Source of the DNA: an uncultured Flavobacteriales bacterium
Lineage (GTDB): Bacteria; Bacteroidota; Bacteroidia; Flavobacteriales; CAJXXR01
DNA length: 64,000 bases
Direction: 5' to 3'
NCBI GenBank assembly: GCA_913063375.1
Contig: CAJXXR010000008.1
Span: 38,800-102,799 of the forward strand
Shown piece by piece: positions 1 to 7,836 of the stretch; the stretch's first letter is position 1, and each line of letters begins with the position of its first letter. Below the pieces are notes generated by a model. The model was not told the DNA's origin. It was given only the letters and a program-made list of their open reading frames with translations, and ran no database searches. A program made the translations under genes and the position numbers.

Positions 1-4
1 AATT

Positions 5-2092
5 ATGGCTGTAGCGAATGCCTCGGTAAGAAAAGAATTAGAATTCGACAAGATTGTCGATTTGTTGATAGGGTTTAGTCAAAGTCCGAGGAATAAAGAT
101 TATTTTAAAAATATTCAACCTTTACATGCCTATAATAACCTACAAGGTTTGATGGCATGCTTAGAGGAGTATATGATTTTCAAGGGCGATCAATCTGCTC
201 CTGCTTTTCAGTACCAATCTCTTGATAGGTCTGTGAAAATGCTGAATGTCCAGGGAAGTATTTTAGAACCTGAGGATATTTTTGCAATCTATATTTCGGT
301 GGATTTCTCAAACAGGTCTCTGAAGTATTTTAGTGAGAATTCTCGACCTTTTGAATCATTAAAGGGATTGTTTGGAGTTTTAAAATCTGAGAAGGAAATA
401 CTGAAATGGATAGATCAGGTATTTGACCAAAAGAGAAACATCCGATCGAATGCAAGTGAGAACTTGTATGAAATTAGGCAACAGTTATTTGCTAGAAGAA
501 GGCAGAATGATAGGGCTTTTAATATGGCCTTATCCAATTATTCTAAATCGGGATACTTAGCAGATACACGAGAGACTTTTGTGAATGAAATCCGCTTACT
601 TTCGGTGTTGTCAGAACATAAAAGGAAAGTAGACGGTAGGACGCGTGGTAGTTCAAAAACGGGTAGTATTACTTATATTGAACCACAAACCAATGTGCTA
701 ATCAATGAGGAAATTTTCCGATTGATGGAGGAAGAAAAAGCTGAGATTCGTAAGATCTTAATGGCACTTTCCAATCAATTAAGAGAAAAAAAGGACCTTA
801 TATACGATTATAGAAAAATACAAGAAGAATTGGATCGCTTGGAAGCGAAGACAAAATTGGCTCAGATAACCAATTCTGTCCGTCCAAAACTAAGTAAGAC
901 TCAAAATGCTCGAATCATAGATGCCTACCACCCAATTCTGGTACTTTCTAATGAGGAGAAAAAGAAGAAAATAGAACCCCAGGATTATGATTTTGACCAA
1001 GAGCAAAGAATCATTGTAATCTCTGGACCAAATGCAGGGGGGAAATCAATCAGTTTAAAAACGATGGGTCTACTCCAGTTAATGGTGCAATCCGGCCTGT
1101 TTGTTCCTGTACATCCTGATAGTTCATTCTTCTTATTTAAGAAATTCTTTACAGATATTGGAGATAACCAATCCATAGAAAATGAATTGAGTACTTACAG
1201 TTATCGATTGAGAAGGATGCGTGAAATATTAGAGCAGGCAGACCACAACTCATTCGTGCTTATAGATGAGTTTGGTTCTGGTTCCGATCCTATTTTAGGG
1301 GGAGCCTTAGCTGCTGTATTCTTCAATAGGATATACGATTCAATGACTTTTGGTGTAATTACCACGCACTATGGGAACATTAAACTGATGGCAGAGGAGA
1401 TGGAAGCTGCAAGTAATGCTTCTATGCTGTTTGATGAGAAAAGATTAAAGCCACTGTACAAATTGAGTGTTGGTCGCCCTGGAAGTTCTTATACTTTTGA
1501 GGTAGCTCATAATATGGGGATTCCTAGTGATTTGATTAGTGCAGCCAAAGAAAAGGTCTCGGTTGAAAATATGCGTTATGAGGAGTTGATTAATCAGTAC
1601 CAAAGATTAAATACTTCTTTGGAGGTTGAAAAGAGAAACCTTCGTAAAAAGACAAAGCGAACGCATGAATTGAAAAAGTCTTTCGATTTAAAGTTGGAAG
1701 GCTTAGATCTTAAGGAGAAAAAACTACAAGATTCTTGGGAGGATAATCAGAAAGCCATTAGCCTTGGCCGTAAGATGGGAAAATACATTCAGCAGTATAA
1801 TAAGGGAAGAAAGAAAAAGGATATTCTCGCTCAGTTTAAAAAAATGCTAGAAATTGAGTCTGCAACCTTTAAGGATGAGGAAATTAATCCTAAAAAGAAG
1901 AAGACTATTTTCAAGGAGAGAGAGCATACCATAGATTTCAAGATTGGAGATCAGGTACGTCTTGTAGATGGAAGAGACCTTGGAGAGATTACGGAAATTA
2001 AGAAAGATATGGTAACCGCAGTTTTCGGTATGATCAGAACAACCATTGCTATATCAAAAATAGAAAAGTCCGTAAGGGCGAATAAAAAGTAA
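5..2092 (+). CDS. mutS2: MutS2-family ATPase lacking the Smr nuclease domain
   Basis: This is a MutS-superfamily DNA-binding ATPase of the MutS2 branch, which acts on recombination intermediates or stalled ribosomes rather than in mismatch repair. The Walker A motif GPNAGGKS is at residues 341-348 and the Walker B LIDEFGSGSDP is near 419-429. The N-terminal lever/core region and a charged coiled coil (about 520-620) follow the family layout. At 695 aa it is shorter than typical MutS2 (about 780 aa). It ends after a KOW-like segment (DQVRLVDGRDLGEI), with no C-terminal Smr domain. The reading frame is open to the window edge, so the start may lie upstream; the ATG at 5 is plausible because the first conserved block begins 11 residues later. 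elaA follows after 5 bases. Confidence 0.85.
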   Translation: MAVANASVRKELEFDKIVDLLIGFSQSPRNKDYFKNIQPLHAYNNLQGLMACLEEYMIFKGDQSAPAFQYQSLDRSVKMLNVQGSILEPEDIFAIYISVDFSNRSLKYFSENSRPFESLKGLFGVLKSEKEILKWIDQVFDQKRNIRSNASENLYEIRQQLFARRRQNDRAFNMALSNYSKSGYLADTRETFVNEIRLLSVLSEHKRKVDGRTRGSSKTGSITYIEPQTNVLINEEIFRLMEEEKAEIRKILMALSNQLREKKDLIYDYRKIQEELDRLEAKTKLAQITNSVRPKLSKTQNARIIDAYHPILVLSNEEKKKKIEPQDYDFDQEQRIIVISGPNAGGKSISLKTMGLLQLMVQSGLFVPVHPDSSFFLFKKFFTDIGDNQSIENELSTYSYRLRRMREILEQADHNSFVLIDEFGSGSDPILGGALAAVFFNRIYDSMTFGVITTHYGNIKLMAEEMEAASNASMLFDEKRLKPLYKLSVGRPGSSYTFEVAHNMGIPSDLISAAKEKVSVENMRYEELINQYQRLNTSLEVEKRNLRKKTKRTHELKKSFDLKLEGLDLKEKKLQDSWEDNQKAISLGRKMGKYIQQYNKGRKKKDILAQFKKMLEIESATFKDEEINPKKKKTIFKEREHTIDFKIGDQVRLVDGRDLGEITEIKKDMVTAVFGMIRTTIAISKIEKSVRANKK

Positions 2093-2097
2093 AGAAT

Positions 2098-2550
2098 ATG
2101 GCTTTGTATTGGGATATTATTCCTTTTGATCAATTTGATATAAAGGAACTCTATGAAGTACTTCAACTTAGGCAGACTGTTTTTGTTGTGGAACAAGATT
2201 GTCCATATTTAGACAATGATAACTATGATCTAAAAGCCTATCATATGATGGGGAGGACAGAGCAAGGTGAGCTTTTGGCCTATTGTAGAATCCTTCAGCC
2301 CGGTCATTATTATGCTGAAACGTCTATTGGAAGAGTCGTAACAGCGCAAGCTGCCAGAGGAACAGGTGCTGGTAAAGATCTTATGAAAATAGCTGTTCAG
2401 GCCTGTGAAAGTCTTTTTCCCGAAAAAAATATTCGGATAATGGCTCAGGTCTATTTACTCAAGTTTTATACTGAACTAGGCTTTGTGGAAGAGGGGGATA
2501 TATTTTTAGAAGACGGTATCGAACATATTGAAATGTTGTATACCGTTTAA
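2098..2550 (+). CDS. elaA: ElaA-type GNAT N-acetyltransferase
   Basis: A 150-aa single-domain GCN5-related acyltransferase that would move an acetyl group from acetyl-CoA to an unidentified amine. The ElaA signature is clear: LRQTVFVVEQDCPYLDND near residues 25-42, then SIGRVV, and the acetyl-CoA pyrophosphate-binding loop ARGTGAG near residue 86. The C-terminal YTELGFVEEG strand is typical of GNAT proteins. It starts 5 bases after the MutS2-like gene and is probably co-transcribed with it. It converges on the CHU_C gene with only 3 bases between the stops and no obvious terminator there. The substrate cannot be read from the sequence. Confidence 0.85.
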   Translation: MALYWDIIPFDQFDIKELYEVLQLRQTVFVVEQDCPYLDNDNYDLKAYHMMGRTEQGELLAYCRILQPGHYYAETSIGRVVTAQAARGTGAGKDLMKIAVQACESLFPEKNIRIMAQVYLLKFYTELGFVEEGDIFLEDGIEHIEMLYTV

Positions 2551-2553
2551 GAT

Positions 2554-4320
2554 CTACCTGAGGAGTAAAAGTTGACCTTCAAGATGCTTCATATCTACGT
2601 ACTCGTGAAGGCTTAATGGGGTGTATTTTATTTGATAAATAAGGACATTGTCTTGTATCAGTTCTCCATTTAGTTCTCCATTCCAAAAATCCGATATTTC
2701 ATTGGTTGCAAAGAGGGTTTTGCCCCATCTGTCAAATATTTTCAACTCATAACTGGTCAATTCACCACAAGGATTATTGATTTCGAAATAGTCATTTAAG
2801 CCATCATTATTTGGGCTAAAGGCATTTGGGATTTCCAAATTGCAATGACATATAGATACAATGTCGAGGTGCATATTGTATATACGGTTACAGGTTTCTA
2901 TGATTAGATCATAGCTTCCTTCTTCCTCAAAGGTTCGTGTGCTACTGGTGCTACCATTATCCAGCCAGAAATAAGCTGCATCTTCAAAAGGTTCGTCAAA
3001 AGTATAATCTATGGTACAGTCAATATAGCCAATTTCGCTTATGTCTTCGGTTTCAATAATTCCTTCACAGCGCGTGTCATGTGTGAATTCAAAGGAATTT
3101 GCATTAATGTTATTACCAGAAATTTTTTCAGTGATAGGTACTTCTGTGTAAGATATTGCTCCCAAATCTGTATAGTTGGTTCCAGGATCAAATCCTTCAG
3201 TTGGATAATTTACACTATCTAAACAGGGCGATGAATAAACGTTTTTGACTAGCAGAACTTCGTTCAAGTTTGCCGTATTTTGGTAGATGCAATCCAGGCT
3301 ATTATTTTTCATAATAACAGTTTGTGGTAGGTAATATAGATTGGTTACATCTGAAAGTAAATACTGGTTTGTAATTTCTCCATTGAGGTTGTATTGAATA
3401 AAGTAAGGGAATAGTACTCCTTGAACGTCAAGTTGCCCAGTGATACTAATTATTTCATTATTAATTAGGTTTATTCTTGGATAGCTATTGAAATTCACTT
3501 TTACAGTAATGAATACTATATCACCTTGCTCGGATAATTTGACGAGGTATAAGTTCGAGCCTGAGTATACAGCAATAATATACCCATCATCTACGGTTAA
3601 TATATTGTAAAAAGTACTACCAAGAAGGAAGGGATATTCTTTTGCCCATAGAACATTACCCAAAGGATCTAATTTTAATACAGAATTCGCGGAGCGTAGT
3701 ATTAATCCTCCATCACTTGTTTGGTTGGATTCTATCCCTGTCCATGAACCTATATATTTTTTTGTAGAAATAATATTTCCTTCTAAATCGGCTTTAATTA
3801 TAACCATTGGGGGAAGTACACCGGTAACAATTTCCTCACTAAACTTACAAATTAGATTTAATTCATCTCCAATTATATAGAAATCGTAACAGTAACTCAG
3901 TTTGTAGGCGAGGTGGTCATATTGTTTGAAATGTAGAATGTTTCCATTTCCATCAATTCGAATGATCATAGTATATTTATCCGACTGAAATAATTTAAAG
4001 GAACTACCAATAAGGATGAAGTCTTCGGAATTTGGAATCTGTTTTATATGGAGAAGATCCATATTTATTGATGGGTTAGAAAATTCCTTCTTCCAAACCA
4101 CTTCATCACAAGTGTTAAATTTTATAAGTCGGAAGCCACTTTTTTGTGTTTGACCAGTATTGAATATTTCATTTAATCCAAGGAGAGTACCACCGTCCTC
4201 TGTTTGAATTTGTGAACTTTTTACTATTCCCTCATCAAAGGTAAATGACTGAAATGAACTGACTTGCCCATTTACTATTTGGAAATAAAATAAACAGAAT
4301 AAAAGTAGCAATACACGCAT
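2554..4320 (-). CDS. Secreted protein with CHU_C (type B T9SS) C-terminal domain
   Basis: A large exported protein. The start at 4320 is preferred over an in-frame ATG at 4395 because it puts a good signal peptide (MRVLLLLFCLFYF..NGQ) at the N-terminus. The middle consists of beta-rich segments with repeated phrases like DGGTLLG, DGGLILRS and VDDGYIIAV, resembling beta-propeller-type repeats. A short PKD-like segment (TFDEPFEDAAYFWLDNG) comes next. The last ~95 residues are the gliding-motility-associated CHU_C domain, with IPNAFSPNNDGLNDYF, IFDRWG and FWNGELNG. This domain targets type IX secretion and cell-surface anchoring. Ligand or enzymatic role is unknown. No downstream terminator was seen before the convergent elaA. 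Confidence 0.8.
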   Translation of the reverse strand: MRVLLLLFCLFYFQIVNGQVSSFQSFTFDEGIVKSSQIQTEDGGTLLGLNEIFNTGQTQKSGFRLIKFNTCDEVVWKKEFSNPSINMDLLHIKQIPNSEDFILIGSSFKLFQSDKYTMIIRIDGNGNILHFKQYDHLAYKLSYCYDFYIIGDELNLICKFSEEIVTGVLPPMVIIKADLEGNIISTKKYIGSWTGIESNQTSDGGLILRSANSVLKLDPLGNVLWAKEYPFLLGSTFYNILTVDDGYIIAVYSGSNLYLVKLSEQGDIVFITVKVNFNSYPRINLINNEIISITGQLDVQGVLFPYFIQYNLNGEITNQYLLSDVTNLYYLPQTVIMKNNSLDCIYQNTANLNEVLLVKNVYSSPCLDSVNYPTEGFDPGTNYTDLGAISYTEVPITEKISGNNINANSFEFTHDTRCEGIIETEDISEIGYIDCTIDYTFDEPFEDAAYFWLDNGSTSSTRTFEEEGSYDLIIETCNRIYNMHLDIVSICHCNLEIPNAFSPNNDGLNDYFEINNPCGELTSYELKIFDRWGKTLFATNEISDFWNGELNGELIQDNVLIYQIKYTPLSLHEYVDMKHLEGQLLLLR

Positions 4321-4407
4321 GCTGTATGAAAGTTTTGAAACTAAATGTATTATACCTTGGGAGGGTGGCCTCAAAAAACTCAAATATAGTGCCAAAAAAA
4401 AACGGAA

Positions 4408-5079
4408 TTATTTATATTCCGCTTTTAGTATTTTAATTTCTTTAATCAGCGTATTGACATCGTCTGTATTGGTTCCATCATAATAGCCTCTAATTCTTCC
4501 TTCTTTATCAATCAAACAAAAGTTTTCAGTATGAATGAAATCACCTAGATCTCCTTTCCAATCTATCTTTGCTGAAAAGTAAGATTTTCTAGCAAGCTCA
4601 TAAATATGGTCTTTATCTCCAGTTAGAAGTTGCCATTTTGGAGCTATAGCATTGTGTTCTATAGCATATTTCTTTAAGGTAGGAACTGAATCTATCTCAG
4701 GTGTCACACTGTGAGAAACAAACATAATATCCTGGTCATCCTTATAGAATTCATTGATGCGCTCCATTTGAAATGCCATTTTGGGGCAAATGTTTCCACA
4801 GGTAGTAAAGAAAAAGTCAGCGACATAAATTTTTCCTTCAACATCTTTTTTCGTGATTTGTTGACCGTCTTGATTGGTTAGATTAAAGTCTGCAATAAGG
4901 TGTTCTCCTTTCATTTTTTGCATAGTCTCATCTACCAATTCTGGATTAACATCCGCGGGAGAATAAATTCTAAGACGCATCTCTTTCTTAAATAGGGGGT
5001 AACTGGCTATAGAAGCTACAACAATGATTAGGCCCAATATTAAGATTTTGTTCGATAGGGGGGATTGCTTTTCAGCCAT
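4408..5079 (-). CDS. SCO1/SenC family copper-binding thioredoxin-fold protein
   Basis: A 223-aa membrane-anchored thioredoxin-fold protein of the SCO1/SenC/PrrC family. These proteins deliver copper to the CuA site of cytochrome c oxidase or act as thiol reductants. An N-terminal transmembrane helix spans residues 10-29. The metal site is C94-x3-C98 (TTCGNICPKM) with His183 (FIHTENF), the three ligands expected for SCO. It starts inside the stop codon of the uvrB gene (TAATG overlap), so the two are very likely translationally coupled. No cytochrome oxidase gene is in the window. Confidence 0.88.
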   Translation of the reverse strand: MAEKQSPLSNKILILGLIIVVASIASYPLFKKEMRLRIYSPADVNPELVDETMQKMKGEHLIADFNLTNQDGQQITKKDVEGKIYVADFFFTTCGNICPKMAFQMERINEFYKDDQDIMFVSHSVTPEIDSVPTLKKYAIEHNAIAPKWQLLTGDKDHIYELARKSYFSAKIDWKGDLGDFIHTENFCLIDKEGRIRGYYDGTNTDDVNTLIKEIKILKAEYK

Positions 5080-7085
5080 TATGATGTGATTTTATTTTTA
5101 AGTACTTGTATAAGGTCTCTTTGCTTTGCGGCCTCCATGAAGTCCATATCTATGGATGCTTTTTCCATTTCCTTCTTATGAATCAGGATTTGTTTTTTAA
5201 TTTGTCCATTGGTGGTGTATTTATCAATGTCTTCGGCCACCAATGTTGGTTTTTCCTTTTGACTGTAAAAATCAATTCCAGATTTTGGTTTAAAGTCTTC
5301 AAATATGTTTTTGAAATCCTTTTTCAGCGCTGTAGGCACTATATTATGTTCTTTGTTATACGCTTCCTGAATAGACCTTCTCCTTGTAGTAGCATCAATA
5401 GTCTTCTGCATGGAGTTAGTGATTTTGTCTGCATACATGATTGCTTGTCCATCAGGATGTCTAGCGGCTCTACCTATGGTTTGAACCAAGGATCTTTCAG
5501 AACGTAAAAATCCTTCTTTATCTGCATCTAGAATGGCTACCAAAGAGACCTCTGGTAAATCCAATCCTTCACGCAATAAATTGACACCAATCAATACATC
5601 AAACCGACCCATTCTCAGGTCTCGCATAATCTCGACCCTTTCCATAGTGTCGACATCGGAATGTATATAACGACATCGTACCTGATACCTAGTAAGGTAT
5701 TTGGTTAATTCCTCCGCCATACGTTTGGTCAGAGTGGTAACCAAAACTCTTTGGTCTAGTGTCACTCTTAGATTGATTTCCTCCATTAGGTCGTCAATCT
5801 GATTTTCACTTGGTTTAACGATAATTTTAGGATCCAAAAGTCCTGTTGGTCGAATGATTTGTTCGGTATACATTCCTTCAGATGCTTCTAGCTCGTAATC
5901 TGCTGGAGTAGCACTTACATAGATACATTGCTGATTGAGCGTTTCAAATTCTGGGAATTGTAAAGGCCTATTGTCCATTGCAGAAGGTAAACGGAAGCCA
6001 TATTCTACCAAGTTTTCTTTTCTTGATCGGTCACCTCCATACATCGCTCTGATCTGAGGTATAGTAACATGACTCTCATCAATGACCATTAAGAAATCGT
6101 CTGGGAAGTAATCAATTAAACAGAAAGGTCTACTTCCAGGATCTCTAGCATCCAAATAGCGCGAGTAGTTTTCTATTCCTGAGCAATAACCCAATTCTCG
6201 AATCATCTCTAAATCGAAATTGACTCTTTCTTCAAGTCTTTTGGCTTCTAGGTTCTTCCCAATCTCTCGGTAAAAATCTAATTGTTTTACCAAGTCATCT
6301 TGAATCATGTGGATGGCCTCTTGTAGTCGATCCTTTCCAGTAACGAATAAGTTGGCTGGGTAGATGCTTACCTCTTCAAATTTCTCAATGATTTTGTGAT
6401 TGTCAGGATCTCTACTTTCCATGGCCTCTATTTCATCGCCCCAAAAATGAATACGATAGTAAATATCAGCATAGGCAGGGTAAATGTCTACGGTATCTCC
6501 TTTCACCCTAAAATTCCCTCTGGAAAATTCAGCTTCTGTTCGTGCATATAGGCTTGCTACAAAAGTGTGTAAAAGGCTATCTCTATTAATCTGTTGACCC
6601 GTTTTGATATGAATGACATTCTTTTTGAATTCAACAGGATTTCCGATACCATAAATACAGGATACAGAGGCAATAATAATAACATCTTTTCTACCTGAAA
6701 GCAGTGCAGAGGTTGCACTCAATCGGAGTTTTTCGATGTCTTCATTTATAGAAAGGTCTTTTTCAATATAGGTGCCAGAGGTCGGAAGATAGGCTTCTGG
6801 CTGGTAATAGTCATAGTAGGATACAAAATACTCTACTGAATTGTCTGGGAAAAACTCTTTAAACTCCCCATATAATTGGGCTGCTAAGGTTTTATTGTGA
6901 CTTAAAATAAGTGTGGGTTTTTGTACCTTTTCAATTACATTGGCAACTGTAAAGGTCTTACCTGATCCTGTAATACCCAATAGGGTTTGTGCTGGTGCGC
7001 CGTCGTCAATCCCTGCGGAAAGTTCTTCAATCGCATTTGGCTGGTCCCCTGTTGGTTTAAATGAAGATACTAGTTTAAAATCCAT
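5079..7085 (-). CDS. uvrB: UvrABC excinuclease subunit B
   Basis: The damage-verifying helicase-like subunit of nucleotide excision repair. It is about 668 aa, the usual length. Visible motifs are Walker A TGSGKT near residue 40, the beta-hairpin SYYDYYQPEAYLP near 90-105, VIDESH (DEAD-like box), the motif VI region QTIGRAARHPDG, and the C-terminal UVR domain that contacts UvrC. The ATG at 7085 (MDFKLVS..PTGDQP) matches the family start; an ATG three codons upstream (7094) would leave almost no leader after the -7 box at 7102-7109. The SCO1 gene overlaps its stop by one base. Confidence 0.95.
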   Translation of the reverse strand: MDFKLVSSFKPTGDQPNAIEELSAGIDDGAPAQTLLGITGSGKTFTVANVIEKVQKPTLILSHNKTLAAQLYGEFKEFFPDNSVEYFVSYYDYYQPEAYLPTSGTYIEKDLSINEDIEKLRLSATSALLSGRKDVIIIASVSCIYGIGNPVEFKKNVIHIKTGQQINRDSLLHTFVASLYARTEAEFSRGNFRVKGDTVDIYPAYADIYYRIHFWGDEIEAMESRDPDNHKIIEKFEEVSIYPANLFVTGKDRLQEAIHMIQDDLVKQLDFYREIGKNLEAKRLEERVNFDLEMIRELGYCSGIENYSRYLDARDPGSRPFCLIDYFPDDFLMVIDESHVTIPQIRAMYGGDRSRKENLVEYGFRLPSAMDNRPLQFPEFETLNQQCIYVSATPADYELEASEGMYTEQIIRPTGLLDPKIIVKPSENQIDDLMEEINLRVTLDQRVLVTTLTKRMAEELTKYLTRYQVRCRYIHSDVDTMERVEIMRDLRMGRFDVLIGVNLLREGLDLPEVSLVAILDADKEGFLRSERSLVQTIGRAARHPDGQAIMYADKITNSMQKTIDATTRRRSIQEAYNKEHNIVPTALKKDFKNIFEDFKPKSGIDFYSQKEKPTLVAEDIDKYTTNGQIKKQILIHKKEMEKASIDMDFMEAAKQRDLIQVLKNKITS

Positions 7086-7101
7086 CCCGTTCAATTTGGT
7101 G

Positions 7102-7109
7102 CAAAATTA
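7102..7109 (-). promoter_or_regulatory. -7 promoter element (TAATTTTG) of uvrB
   Basis: Reading the minus strand, TAATTTTG matches the Bacteroidota -7 consensus TAnnTTTG and lies 16 bases upstream of the preferred uvrB ATG. No -33 TTG at ideal spacing was found. Confidence 0.45.
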
Positions 7110-7133
7110 CACATTTTTGAGTCAAAAGTTGAA

Positions 7134-7172
7134 TAACAAAAGAGAATTGGGTTGTCCAATTCTCTTTTGTTA
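7134..7172 (-). terminator. Hairpin terminator after lolA-like gene
   Basis: A perfect 17-bp inverted repeat (7134-7150 with 7156-7172, loop GTTGT) begins 26 bases beyond the lolA-like stop. It contains A/T-rich outer arms, so it can end the ftsK-lolA transcript on the minus strand. Confidence 0.7.
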
Positions 7173-7197
7173 TACTTTAAATTTTATGCTATTAATC

Positions 7198-7833
7198 TTA
7201 TCTAAGATCATCTATTTCAAAATCACTGAAAAGTGCAAGGTCAAGACTGAAATTATGTGAGCCCAATTCCTTCTTTTCATAGGATAGAATATTGAATATA
7301 GTTTGAGTACCTTCTTTATTCTGTTCCGTGATTTGGGTAATTCTCTTCATTGTCTTGTTATAGTGAACGGTTATTTTTACCGTTTCGAGTGTAGTATCCA
7401 GTGGGCTAAGTTCAACTATTTGTATAGGGGCCGTTGAAGGGAGCATGGTATAATTGAATTTGTCCTTATATCCTTTAAAATAATCACCTAGGTTAAAAAC
7501 TTCCTCTTCATCCTCTTCAATGTTTGATATTTGGATCATTTCATCTTCTTTAAGGACGGTCCATTTCGTTTTTCCATCGCAAAGAATCTGAATATTTTCC
7601 ATTTCCAAATCAAATTGATCATTGGATAGGATCAATTGACCATTTTTTGTTTGTCTTAGGTTGGCTTCAATATTGAATAATACCATACTGAAGTTAATAC
7701 CTATAAGTTGGGTGCCGTCAAACTCTTGTTCAAGAGATTTTAATATTTCCTCTGCCTTAGCATCGTTTTGTGCCAATCCGGCAAAAGACATGGCTACTAT
7801 CAATACTGAAAGAATAAGCTTCTTCATCTTCAC
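7198..7833 (-). CDS. LolA-like outer-membrane lipoprotein carrier protein
   Basis: A 211-aa periplasmic protein with a clean signal peptide (residues 1-21, ending ..AGLAQ). It has a LolA/LolB-type fold pattern of alternating beta strands, including LRQTKNGQLILSNDQFDLEM and ILCDGKTKWTV, which recall the family's 'dGk.lw.y.p' strand. LolA ferries lipoproteins from the inner to the outer membrane. The gene lies 3 bases after ftsK, an arrangement common in Bacteroidota. A short acidic loop (EEDEEE) near residues 110-116 is unusual but surface-compatible. Confidence 0.75.
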   Translation of the reverse strand: MKMKKLILSVLIVAMSFAGLAQNDAKAEEILKSLEQEFDGTQLIGINFSMVLFNIEANLRQTKNGQLILSNDQFDLEMENIQILCDGKTKWTVLKEDEMIQISNIEEDEEEVFNLGDYFKGYKDKFNYTMLPSTAPIQIVELSPLDTTLETVKITVHYNKTMKRITQITEQNKEGTQTIFNILSYEKKELGSHNFSLDLALFSDFEIDDLR

Positions 7834-7836
7834 TAT

